In this document: piece by piece, positions 46,886 to 57,234 of the stretch | Layout: the number at the start of each line of letters is the position of its first letter | Position numbering within the stretch: position 1 is the stretch's first letter | NCBI GenBank assembly: GCA_029931535.1 | Contig: JAQPZY010001174.1 | Span: forward strand, 186,001 to 250,000 | Length of the DNA: 64,000 nucleotides | DNA from: Margaritifera margaritifera | Taxonomy: Eukaryota; Mollusca; Bivalvia; Unionida; Margaritiferidae | Direction of reading: 5' to 3' | Notes under the pieces: generated by a model | What the model saw: only the letters and a program-made list of their open reading frames with translations | Told to the model about the DNA's origin: nothing | Databases searched by the model: none | Made by a program: the position numbers and the translations under genes

Positions 46886-47096
46886 CATAAAACTTAATTC
46901 AACTCCAAAATATATATTTGAGAATTAGCAAATTAACAGGGACAATTAAAACCAGAGATCTCCAACTTTTCTATGCTTGCATTTTCAAGAATTTGGCAAT
47001 TTTGTTGTGGTCATTTCCAGTAAATAAATAAAATAATGTAACACCAAAATTATTCAGAACTATTTTGTATTTAACATACGGACAGTTCAAACAGAC
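46886..47096. other. Unassigned short stretch
   Basis: AT-rich, nothing recognised. Confidence 0.35.
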
Positions 47097-47530
47097 TTGC
47101 TATTTTCACACAAAACACTTCTACTGGGGTACAAGGACATTAAAAATCAAAATCAAACACTGTGTGCACAGCTATAGAACTACTGAATGACTTGAGGGTA
47201 TTACTTCACAAATTTAAAAAAAAAATTGCTGGCACAGTTATAGAATTACTGAATAACACAACAATTACAAGAAATCCTAGCACACTTGCTATTTTTGTAC
47301 TAACTCACTCAGAGGGGTATACAAGAACATTAAAAATAAAACACACAAAATGGCTGATAGGTATATAATAACAACCCATTTTCCAAGTTTGATCCAAATC
47401 GGATCAGAAATATAAATTCCAGATTGGTAACAAGTAATTGTTGATGGATGGACACATGATGGAGGATGCATGACGGGCATAGGGTCATACCATTGGCCCT
47501 TGGCCTTATGGCTAGGTGAGCTAAATCTTC
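47097..47530 (+). repeat. Two-core repeat element with GGTGAGCTAAA end
   Basis: Two ~189-bp units starting at CTTGCTATTTT (47097 and 47286), each with 'ggggta(ta)caagaacattaaaaat'. Then 'caagtttgatccaaatcggatcag', 'gttgatggatggacac', and 'ggcccttggcctt' ahead of the end ATGGCTAGGTGAGCTAAATC at about 47507-47526. The structure matches the pearl-like families: cores, a palindromic stem, a GAGCTAAA terminus. Confidence 0.55.
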
Positions 47531-48164
47531 TGTAAACCATGGTAAACTGAGAACCACTTCAGCGTCTAAAGTTTGTCACTAAAGAAAGCAAATTAAATAT
47601 ATACTCCACAACAACACAAAAATAACTTTGATATGGTTTAAAACAAGACATACCAAGACATACCAAGAAATGAATAAAAATAATACATTACATTGCACAG
47701 CTAATACACAAGAAATGTGACATAGTCTCTAATGTACTAGTATGTGAAACATGTAAAGAAAAAGGCAGCATGTAAACAATAAAACAAGATTCAGTGTACG
47801 GCCAACATATAAAGGAGTGACACACTAATGGAGCACAAGGTTCAATCCTGGAGCATAGAAAAAGATCTGCTAGCGAAAATGTGGCCTCCCCCTGGGGCTG
47901 ATATGTGGCAAAGTTCTGATATAACTACCCCTTGGGGCAGAAACTTGAGACACTGAGATGGGTGCTTTGCACAATTTATTACATAAGTTAAATATATTAA
48001 ATAATTTCATAGAAGTAAACAATTAGTGAAATAAATATCGAAATATTTTTATTTAAACAAATAAAAATTGCATAGTTTCTGTAAAAGATAATGAAGACTT
48101 CAATACTTGATACACCAAATGGTAAGAAGTGCTAATTTACCCATCAAAAATGGCCCATAGACGT
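47531..48164. other. Unassigned stretch
   Basis: AT-rich; a small direct duplication of AGACATACCA at 47647-47666. No gene. Confidence 0.35.
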
Positions 48165-49340
48165 GATTTTACCGACGATACAAAAAATACTGTTTTAAGG
48201 GCCATCTACTGCCCAAACCATTTTATAGCTGAAATCTATTGCTTTTGAAAATTAAAAGATTTTAAAATAAAACAAAAAAAATTAGGAATTTTTATGCATT
48301 TTATCCACACATTACAGAAACCAGTCACAATCAGTCTACTGGGGACCAGAACTGTTCAACCAGTGCAATGATGTGTGCCAAGAGATTTATGATCTGATTA
48401 AGAATTGTGACACACTCGCTGTAAATTGATTATTTTAATGTTGTAAATTTGTGGAGTTAAAGGTCAAAGGAGGGATATTTATTGAGGTTTTATAAGTAAT
48501 AAAGAGATCAAAGGTAGTCCATCAAGGCCTCTGAGTCTGATTAAAAATCAGATGACTTTTGGCAGAAGTGAAATACACTGTACTTGCATAAGCATTTTGA
48601 CTTTTTGTCTTGGTTCCCGGTTATTGTCTTTTTCAAGATTTGGAGGAATATTTTAGGGAAGCTCTTATCTTATTTTGGTCAATTCATGTCAAAATGCAAA
48701 ATGTGCACTTACTCCTAATGCTAGAAATCATTGACTAAAAAAGTTCAACAATGCCTGGAAATCAGAGTTTAAGTCGGTGCAGGTGAATAGCAAAGGTCCC
48801 GAGTTTGCACTGTGTTTCATGCAAAGTGAATTTTAAGATAGTATATGGGAGAAGAAATGGTATCACAAGATATATGCAGACACCATCACGTAGGGAAAAC
48901 CTGGATAAGAAAACTAATGAGAGCCTGTTAAGTGCGAAACTTAATAATCACAATGAATGTCATAAGTGGACACCAGGCAGTAATTTGTGAAGGCAACTAA
49001 AAGTGCTTGTGGATTTTATAAAAAAAATCTTTGCAGTGAACTGTGATATACAACGCTTCCTTTTTCATTTAACTGACAGTACCCTGATGCATAATAACAA
49101 ATTATTATTGTAACATTGCCATCAGAATCTGATTCATGTTCAAAATTTGCTGTTTTATTATAATATGAAAAGAGTACATATTATGGCTAAAAATGCACTT
49201 GTTCTGGTTTCAATTGCCTTAAAACGCATAAAATGTATGTAAGTAAAAAATGCTACTAATTTAGAAGCTAATCTACTCATCTACTCATCAAAATTTGAAA
49301 TCTACTGATCCGATGCCCTGGTTCTGTCCCATGCGTAATG
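48165..49340 (+). mobile_element. hAT-like deletion derivative, family A copy 2
   Basis: Aligns with 27340-29010 across its length: left part 'ttttaccgacgatac', 'gggccatctactgcc'; an N-terminal piece near 48690-48810 (decayed); then a direct jump to the C-terminal end (NLDKKTNESLLSAKLNNHNE, 48897-48960); right part ending 'tctactgatccgatgccctggttctgtccc'. It lacks the ~500 bp kept by copy 1 between these pieces, so it derives from an independent internal deletion. Confidence 0.7.
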
Positions 49341-49489
49341 ACCTTACTTGATAGGTTGTGCACAGCAATGTACATCATCGACACAAATTTTGACATATTG
49401 CAAGAACTATTAACTGGGATTTTTTTGTCTAAGAAGCCTAGATATGGTAGCTCACTTGGTTGACATCTGCCTAACAGCAAAATCCATGA

Positions 49490-50485
49490 GCATTTGGCTA
49501 AGAAATATGGGTCAGTAGGATACTTTCTACTGAAATTTCTCCAAAGCTGTTGATTGCATAGGCTCCAAATATAAATGTTTCAAGGTTTCACAGATTTGTA
49601 TATCTTCTCCATATCTGATCACATAAGCATCAATTGTCCAGAGTACTGAAAGGCACCTATGCCAGGACACTTGGTATCAAACTTTGTCAAATTTTGTTTA
49701 GCATTTCTTTTTAGATAAAGTTGTGTAAATGTTTTTCTTCTCTTAGTAATGGCAACCATATTTTGATGGCAGAATGGTAAGAGTGGTATAAATCTGACAC
49801 GCGCTCAAGCTAGAACACTTTCTATCTGTATGTAAATATGCATATAATAGAGGGCCACAAGAAGGATTAGTTCCATGCATCTAATTGTGTCATCCTCTTT
49901 AAATTGTGTCATTATTATAATTATCAGATTTGGCCAAATCTGTTCCGCAGTTATATAGAAGATGTTATCAAAGGTTTTATGATTTTTAGTAACATCTAAT
50001 GGTAGATCAGCATCATTTGCATAAACTTGAAAGGCTTTAAAGACTGCATGCTCTGTGCCAAGTTTGGTTCAGATTCATCTGGAGGTTTCTAAGAAGTTGA
50101 AAGTAGCAATTGTTGACATATAATGGACATGTTTTGCCATTTTTGGAAACATAAGCCATATTTGATGGCAAATCAGCATTATTTCTAGAAGTTTAAAGGT
50201 ATTCATGCCAGGATGCTTTCTGTCAAATTTGATCAAATTCTGTTGCGATTTCGAAGAAGTGATTTAAAAGTTTTTCTCTCTTTACTAACAGCATCCATAT
50301 TTGATGGCAGATCAGCATTATCTGTATAAATTTGAAAGGCCTTTATGTCAGGATCCTCTGTACCAAGTTAGGTTGAAATTAGCCTGCCCGTTTGTTCATC
50401 AGAAGTTGAAAACAGCAATTGTTTTTGGATGCTGGATAATGCATGCTGCACAACAGATGCAAGGCTATACTATAAGCTCACTTAG
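49490..50485 (+). repeat. Diverged tandem core-repeat element
   Basis: Three to four units of roughly 200-250 bp. Shared words: 'ttgatggcagatcagcattat', 'tttgaaaggc(c)tttatg(c)cagga', 'ctctgtaccaagttaggtt', 'gaagttgaaagtagcaattgtt'. It ends near 'agctcacttagccttacatccaattaagctaaaaatt', which contains an AAGCTAAAAA terminus like the other core families. Confidence 0.55.
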
Positions 50486-51203
50486 CCTTACATCCAATTA
50501 AGCTAAAAATTACAACAAAAGAGGCATTTAATCTACTTTCAAATGAATTAAAACTTCAGAGAAAAAAAAATTAGACAATTTTTAAAAAAAAACTCTACAG
50601 GACATATAATCAAGTTTGAACAGGTTGGGTGGGGGGGGGCAAAAAATAGAGATAAAGAAATTGGAAGAAATAGATAAGGACCTTGAAAAAGGTGGATGAA
50701 AAAGACAAAAATTTCAAAGCAAATCAAATAGAATATCTAAAATATGAAAAGGTATTATCTGGGACACTGTCCATATCAAAGAGTTTGTTACTTATTAGTG
50801 CCGTATCATCTATATCATATACAACTTGAAGCCATTGCCAGAAACTGTACAAAGTGCACTTACAAAACAAAATTAGGACAGAAAATAAGAAATTAAGACA
50901 TTCACAACTTTGCAAGTCAAACCAACTGTAGAACCTAGCAACAAATATTACATTCCTGCAATGTTGTAGATCTGTCAATTTTCAATGCCTGAGTAAAAAA
51001 GCATAATACATATCATTTACCACGCAATGTTCGAAACCATTTAACAAACACTATTTGCATACAAGATATGACAACCTTCTGAAATGTCTAACAAAGAAAT
51101 ACATAAATTACTTGTACACATCACTATGTCCAATATGATAATAGACTATTTAACTGCACACATTTTGTTGCCAGATAAAAAATTGCGCCTTAGGTAAAAT
51201 GCA
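50486..51203. other. Unassigned stretch, one weak open frame
   Basis: G run at 50629-50638. A minus-strand frame (50978-50724: QVVYDIDDTALISNKLFDMD, then SVPDNTFSYF) looks protein-like in its last 35 codons but lacks a clear splice context. Confidence 0.3.
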
Positions 51204-51558
51204 TCAGGCCTTATGCTTTCTCAGTGCCTTTTTGTGTCTCAAACCTTTTTGGCAATATGTGCAATGTTTAACATCTTGCAGAAAGTTTGCAACATATTGT
51301 AATTCAATTTGCATATTACCAATGAGACAAACAGGTTCTTTTACATTTTTGTGTGGAATGTTGCTATGATGCCAAGCAAAACCACTGCAATTTTGTCCAA
51401 ATTTGTGTAGATGATGCACAATGCATTATACAACCTATCAAGTAAGGTAATTTATGACAAGTATATTTGCTCTTCTTACCATTTGGCACATTAAGTACAG
51501 CAGTCATCATTCTCCTGTAGAATAAAGCAATCTGCACATGTTCACTGTACAGGGTCAT
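51204..51558 (-). pseudogene. Unrecognised minus-strand coding-like segment with zinc-finger-like end
   Basis: Two overlapping open frames on the minus strand. The first (51558-51364) begins MTLYSEHVQIALFYRRMMTA and continues VLNVPNGKKSKYTCHKLPYL. The second (51419-51204) ends HCTYCQKGLRHKKALRKHKA, a C-x2-C...H-x-H-like pattern at a C-terminus. A one-base shift would join them, so it looks like a recently disabled gene piece or retroelement fragment. Its first part belongs to the 190-bp segment duplicated at 41003-41192. Family unknown. Confidence 0.35.
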
Positions 51559-51707
51559 GTCTAAAAGTTAGTATTTTGGGGTGTAAAATGAGGCACCAAT
51601 CCCTCAGTATATGGTTATAAGGTACATAGAAGGCAATGATGTTATGAAATTAAAATATACGAATGTCACAACTTGCAACTGTGTAGCCATAAACCAAAAG
51701 GTGACTG
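51518..51707 (-). repeat. 190-bp segment nearly identical to 41003-41192 (inverted)
   Basis: Reverse complement of the 41-kb copy with two substitutions. Its right border (GTGACTG) coincides with the left end of pearl-like element D. Confidence 0.9.
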
Positions 51708-53318
51708 ATGCTCTACCAGGTGAAAAGAATATCCAGGAATTCAAGATAAGATCATTTCTTCTTGTAAACTGCCAAGTGTTGAAACCATCTCTGATACTGT
51801 TCAATGATAACAAGATTTTCAAATTAGCTGCTGTGGTGGACATACTCGATGTCAGATTGGCACCATTTTCATTTAGAACCAAGCAGACATCATTAGAAGT
51901 CTTTTGGTGAAAACCCCATGTCATAATGATTATCCATTAAGGGATAGTGGTGACAAGATTTTCAAGACAGATATTGTATGTATGACTGGCACCAGTTTCA
52001 TTTAGAACCAACTAGGTAACATAAGAAGTCTATTGGTGAAAATTCTATGCTGATATAGCCATACATTTGGGAGGAGTAGACATAATATATTCAAGATAGC
52101 CACCATGGTGGCCATATTGAGGGCTGGTCATTTTCATTTAGGACCAACTAGACACCATAAGAAGTCTTCTGCTGATAACCCCATGTCAATTGGATGTCAG
52201 ATCAGCACCATTTTAATTTAAGATCAACAAAAACATTATGAGAAATCTTTTAGCGGGAACCCAATGATGATCTGACCCTTCATTCCTGAGAAGTAGTGAT
52301 AACAAGATTTTCAAGCTGGCCACTGTGGCAGCCATATTAGACATCAGATTGGCACCATTTTCCTTTGGGACAAACCAGACATGATTAGAATTCTGGTGAA
52401 AACACTGTCAATATGACTTTCCATTCAGGAGGAGTAGTGACAACAAGATTTTCAAGACAGCCGCTGTTGCAGCCATATTCGACATAAGATCAGCACCATT
52501 TTCATTTAGGACCAACTAGACATCATAACAAGTCTTTTGGTGAAAACCCCATGTCAATGCAACTTTTCATTCAGGAGGAGTGGCAATAACAAGATTTTCA
52601 AGATGGCCACTGTGGCAGCCATATTGGACATCAGATCGGTACCATTTTAAGAGAAGTAGTGATTTTCAAGATGGCCACTGTGTGGCGGCCATATTGAATG
52701 TCAGATCAGCACCATTTTCATTCAAAAGCAACTGGACATCATAAGAAGTCTTTTGGTGAAAACCTCAGTATGATACAGCCATCCAATCAGTAGGAGTAGC
52801 AATAACAAGATTTTCAAGATAGCCATTGTGTTTTAGCCATATTGGACATCAGATTAGTACCATTTTCATTTAAGGCCAACTGGACATCACAAGAAGTCTT
52901 TTGGTGCAAAACCAATGTCAACATGACTTTCTGTTCAGGAGGAGTAGCAATAACAAGATTTTAAAGATGGCTGCCATGGTGGCCATATTGGATGTCAGAT
53001 CGGCACCATTTTCATTTAGGACCAACTAGACATCATATTATGTCTTTTAGTGAAAACCCTATGTTGATATGATGATCCAATCAGGTGGAGTAGTGATAAT
53101 AAGATTTTCAAGATGGCCACTGTGGCAACCATATTGGATGCCAGAGCAGCACCATTTTCATTCAATACCAACTAGACCATGGGATGAATGTGTGTGTAAA
53201 GTTTCATGGCAATCGTCCAAGGAGGAGTAATAATAACAAACTTGTACTAACAGATGGACTGACGATGGATGACAGACTATCCCATAAGCTCTTCTGGTCT
53301 ACGACCAGCAGAGCAAAA
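51700..53318 (+). repeat. Pearl-like core-repeat element D (longest array)
   Basis: Left end GACTGATGCTCTACCAGG, 'ccaggaattcaagataagatc', 'ctgccaagtgttgaaaccatctc'. About ten cores follow, several at 146-148-bp spacing (for example AACAAGATTTTCAAGA at 52442, 52588, 52804 and AACAAGATTTTAAAGA at 52952); one is shortened near 52650. Right end 'gaccatgggatgaatgtgtgtgt', 'cccataagctcttctgg', hairpin TGGTCTACGACCA, terminus GCAGAGCAAAAAA. Confidence 0.85.
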
Positions 53319-53485
53319 AATAAAAATGAAAAAAATACGCCCTCAAATTTGAAAAAAATGCACAGTAAGTAGTTTGCAGAATTGTAAATTTATCATACAA
53401 ATTCATCAAAATAGACTCGCCCATCTAAATATGGATACAGTTGGAGTATAGAAACTCCTGTCTGGTTCGAAACGCGAAGATGACA

Positions 53486-56440
53486 ATGTTCAGGACCACC
53501 TGGCAACAATTGGATTAGAAATTATAAATTAATTAATCAGATGACTAAGTTTTTGGCATTTCTAATATCATTCAGGCTTTTCATTTTATAGTCAGAAAGG
53601 AATTACAAACTGCCAGGGGGTTTGCCAAATACAGTATAGCAATAAGCATAAACTGCAGTGTAGCATTGTGGTATAAAGACCCACTTAGGCCTTTTTATCC
53701 AGGCTTAACATTTTGCTTTCATTTGATTTATAATTTAGGCTACACTGTTTATTTCTTTTATTTATTTTGCAAAAACTAGAAATGGATATCTAATGTTTCA
53801 AGCATGTGTACTTTCCTGTAGCCATAGAGCAACAACAGTTTCACTTGATTGTTTGTCGAGTTACAGATATTGAGTGCTAAATGTTAGAAAAAAAAAAAAT
53901 ATATATATATAATTACATGAACTATTTTATATACTTGGAGTGTCTGTATAATTGCTTTTTCTGTACCTTTTACCAACTTACAATTTTATCCATCTACATG
54001 TTTTTAATGGCTTGTTAAATGGAAATGTTTATCCATTGAAAAATGTGGGCTACCAAAATTTATTGTGAGTTACCATAGTTTCCTGAGCTAAATGCAAACA
54101 CTTGAGCAAGAAAGTACAACTAAGCTACATGTAAGTACAAAGTCAGCCCCCTTTACAGGGGGGAGGGGGTAGATGCTATGAAACCCACTCCAAACTGTTG
54201 CCCAGGACCTAGGAAGAAAGAATGGTTGAGATATAGTGTGGACATACATATATATTAAATGGCTGAGCCTCATGCAAAGAAGCGTAAGCTTCAAGACGGA
54301 GATCGGGGTCATGAACAAGTTTCAGACGGAATGGATTAAGGCCTTCCCTGGCGTTGTATATGTATCCAAGATAGAATCTTCCCATGCTTTTTGCAAGGTA
54401 TGCAACAAAGATATTAAAGTGGTGGCTTCAGGTTTATATGACCTTAAAGAACATTTTAAAACAAAATCTCACGAAAGAAACTTTGATATGAAGAAGGGAG
54501 GGTCCATCGAGACATTTTTTGCTCAACCACAGCAGGAAGGCAAGAGTGTTATACGGGCTGAGGTTTTATTTGCAAATTTTGTCGCTCAGCATAACTTACC
54601 TGCATCTGTAGCTGACCACTTCACAGATATAGTCACAGAAATGTTCCCAGACAGTGACATTGCAAAGAAGTTTCGGTCAAAGCGAACCAAGACAACAATC
54701 ATCATTAAGAATTGCCAGGCCCAAGCTGCAACAGAACCAGTCATCAAGTTGTGCAGAGAGACGGCTTTCTCACTGATGGTTGACGAATCCAACGGCAAGA
54801 AAACCGACAAGCGGTTAGCCATTATGGTGAGAGTCTTTGAGGATGGTGTGGGGCCAAAAACAAGATTGCTTGACATGCCAGTGTCCAGTGGAGGAAACAG
54901 TGAGGCCATCTTTAATGACATTGATACTGTTTTGAGCAATCTAAACATCCCTTGGAGTAACTGCATTGGCTTTGCTAGTGACAACTGTAATGTCATGGTG
55001 GGGAAGAAAAACTCTGTGCTCACAAGGGTGAAACAGAAGAATCCTGATGTCTTCAGTATCGGATGCATTTGTCACCTAGCAAATCTGTGTGCACAAGATG
55101 GCATCAAACAACTGACTGTGCCAGTAGATGACCTTTTGGTGGACATCTACTACCATTTTCAGCATAGGTACAAGCGTCGCAAGACATATAAAGAGTTTCA
55201 GCTCTTCACTAATGTGGATGATTTGGACATTCTGAAACACTGCCAGACCAGCTGGTTATCACTTCAAAAGGTAGTGGACAGGATTCTAAACCAATATCCG
55301 GTTATTGTTTCCTACTTTGAAAGCCATGAAGATGTTGAAAAAACAGGCAGGATAAAAAACATGCAAGAGCAATTAAGTTCACCTGCGACCCAGATGACCC
55401 TGCATTTCCTTCAGTTCATTCTTGCTCTATTACACGAGTTTAACAAGCTGTTTCAGACTGATGAATCACAGATTGGTGGTATGATGGAAGAGATGGACAG
55501 ACTGATCAGAAAGTTCCTTGTTAAGTTTGTGGAGATGAGACATATCAAACAGGTGGCCGACCTCAGGCTAGTCAAGTATGATGACCGTGAGTTCCAACAT
55601 GACGACAGCTTGCTTGCAGTGGGCCTCTCCAACAGAACATTCATGGAGGAAATGAACGTTGAATCTCCAGTCAAGAGAAAGTTCTTCGAAGATGTGAGGA
55701 AGTTCTGTGTCGCAGTTGTAAGAAAAATTATTAACAAATTCCCGTTCGACAATGAAGTGCTGAAAGATCTTAAGGTGCTGGATCCATCCCTAAAAGACAT
55801 CCTTGACTATACACATATATGCAGATTGGCCAACACTTTTGCTCCAAACCTGGACCAGGAAGGCCTGAAGGATGAGTTTGATGATTATTGCATGCTAAGT
55901 GAGGAGTGTGTGCCTACAAAAACTGAAAATGGCCTGAAAAGGAGTTTTTGCAGCTACTGGCTAGATGTCATTAGCCAGAGAACAAGCACTTGCAACATCA
56001 GATTTCCTCGGCTAAAGGAAATTGTGCAGCGACTGCTCACTTTGCCACATAGCAATGCTGATTGTGAGAGGTCCTTCTCCATGATGAAAAAGATCCACAC
56101 AGACTGTCGGAAATCCCTGAATACAGATACACTCAGCGTTTTGCAATGCAAAATAAACACAGATTCATGTTGCATGGATTTTGAAACACCAAATTCACTA
56201 CTGGAAATGGCAAAAGGCACAAGTGTAGCGTACAATGTACCTCACTCCAGTGAAAAGAAAAAGTGACTGAGATGTAACAAAATATGCAAATATATAGCGT
56301 AGTCAGGTGTAAATAGTTATGTTTATATGTGATCTAGTAAATAATATAAGGTCTTTGGCGTAAGGTTTTTCTGGTCTTTGTAAGGTTTTTTTTTGTCTGG
56401 TGTACAGGTTTTTTTCTCAGGATGTTGACAGGTATGTATA
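53486..56440 (+). mobile_element. hAT transposon with nearly intact transposase
   Basis: Right end near 56440 reads, inverted, TACCTGTCAACATCCTGAG. The best left-end match is CACCTGGCAACAATTGGA at about 53488. The end at 45598 (TACCTGTCAACCC) belongs to a relative and supports this terminal sequence. No 8-bp target duplication was recognised, so the borders are tentative. The single long frame inside is described separately. This is the least decayed element of the window. Confidence 0.55.
54236..56266 (+). CDS. hAT-family transposase, near full length, with N-terminal frameshift
   Basis: Cut-and-paste DNA transposase of the hAT superfamily, 676 codons from the first ATG. Domains: BED-like zinc finger, residues ~53-79 (C53-x2-C56...H73...H79); RNase-H-like catalytic core with D183 (SLMVDES), D249 (GFASDNCN) and the C-x2-H motif GCICH at 276-280; helical insertion ~290-570; C-terminal dimerisation block LPHSNADCERSFSMMKKI at 603-620, whose E611 is the expected third acidic residue. 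The D-D spacing of 66 is close to that of Hermes. Start: ATGs at codons 1, 13 and 26 are all in frame, but a better start lies at 54259 in the adjacent frame, MAEPHAKKRKLQD, a basic leader typical of this family. A one-base shift before codon ~28 would connect it. So the copy probably lost its natural N-terminus recently, or starts at codon 13 or 26. Similar to ZBED/ZMYM-like host proteins derived from hATs; a domesticated gene is possible but unproven. Confidence 0.85.
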   Translation: MWTYIYIKWLSLMQRSVSFKTEIGVMNKFQTEWIKAFPGVVYVSKIESSHAFCKVCNKDIKVVASGLYDLKEHFKTKSHERNFDMKKGGSIETFFAQPQQEGKSVIRAEVLFANFVAQHNLPASVADHFTDIVTEMFPDSDIAKKFRSKRTKTTIIIKNCQAQAATEPVIKLCRETAFSLMVDESNGKKTDKRLAIMVRVFEDGVGPKTRLLDMPVSSGGNSEAIFNDIDTVLSNLNIPWSNCIGFASDNCNVMVGKKNSVLTRVKQKNPDVFSIGCICHLANLCAQDGIKQLTVPVDDLLVDIYYHFQHRYKRRKTYKEFQLFTNVDDLDILKHCQTSWLSLQKVVDRILNQYPVIVSYFESHEDVEKTGRIKNMQEQLSSPATQMTLHFLQFILALLHEFNKLFQTDESQIGGMMEEMDRLIRKFLVKFVEMRHIKQVADLRLVKYDDREFQHDDSLLAVGLSNRTFMEEMNVESPVKRKFFEDVRKFCVAVVRKIINKFPFDNEVLKDLKVLDPSLKDILDYTHICRLANTFAPNLDQEGLKDEFDDYCMLSEECVPTKTENGLKRSFCSYWLDVISQRTSTCNIRFPRLKEIVQRLLTLPHSNADCERSFSMMKKIHTDCRKSLNTDTLSVLQCKINTDSCCMDFETPNSLLEMAKGTSVAYNVPHSSEKKK

Positions 56441-56469
56441 TATATACATTTACATGTGCCAACTCGGAC

Positions 56470-56520
56470 ACCTGATTGAATACAATAGCTTTCCTCTACT
56501 TTTCAGAGGTGAGCTACAAA
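56470..56520 (+). repeat. Isolated right end of the third core-repeat family
   Basis: CTTTCCTCTACTTTTCAGAG, then GTGAGCTACAAATGT matches the end at 18962-18990: hairpin CCTCT..AGAGG plus GTGAGCTA. Confidence 0.5.
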
Positions 56521-57234
56521 TGTAAGTTCTACAATTGCAACTAGACTTTAACTTATGACTAAACACTGATCCTAACAGCTCTTTTGTGCTGAAGGTACAA
56601 AAGCAATCATCGGTCCAAGACAGATCCAGTTCAATGGGCACATATTTTCACAACCACTGGCTGTCAAAGTTTTTGAAAAGTTTTCAGGCCATAATGTAAA
56701 ATAGATGATGCACACCTGAAAGGAAATAAATGAAGGATCGATGGCTGCACTGAAACCTTGATGGGACTAAGGAGCATTCAGTATTCAAACAAGTATTTCT
56801 TTTTTATGATCAAAATTGTCACTCGATGAGTTATCATGCTTTTCCATGTTGAGTTTAAGTTTAATGCATCTTTGAACATGATGAACTAAAGTCTTTTTAA
56901 ATACTGTGAGACTTAAAAAATTTCCCCATAGACAATTCAAACTGGTTAGATCATCAAACAAAACTTTATGAAATATCTTTACTAACAACCATCTGTGCCT
57001 TGGTACACTTGCTCTTACTCATTCGTAATAGTATACCCAATAAATGGGACTAATTAACTCAGCTCAAATTGGAATTTTTTATATCTTGGTCACTTTTCTT
57101 TTATAACCGTGTTGTTTTTTTAACTTATTTAAAAGAACTTTTAAAAATTTAGTTAAATAATTTAGAGAAAAGTACATAAAATGTCCACCAAAAATGTATG
57201 TAAATATTTGACATTCTTAATGAATGGTACATTA
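56521..57234. other. Unassigned sequence
   Basis: AT-rich. The minus-strand open frames here are short and without splice context. Nothing recognised. Confidence 0.4.

Noticed and set aside
46682..46888. Frame with alternating Ile-Tyr and Val-Cys
   Set aside because: Translation of the (TA)n-(CA)n microsatellite.
51700..53318. CRISPR-like regular array of ~146-bp units
   Set aside because: Units are contiguous and diverged without unique spacers, with fixed left and right ends found at six other places; it is a eukaryotic core-repeat element.
54586..55068. 160-codon minus-strand frame opposite the hAT transposase
   Set aside because: Antisense shadow of the plus-strand transposase; no motif of its own.
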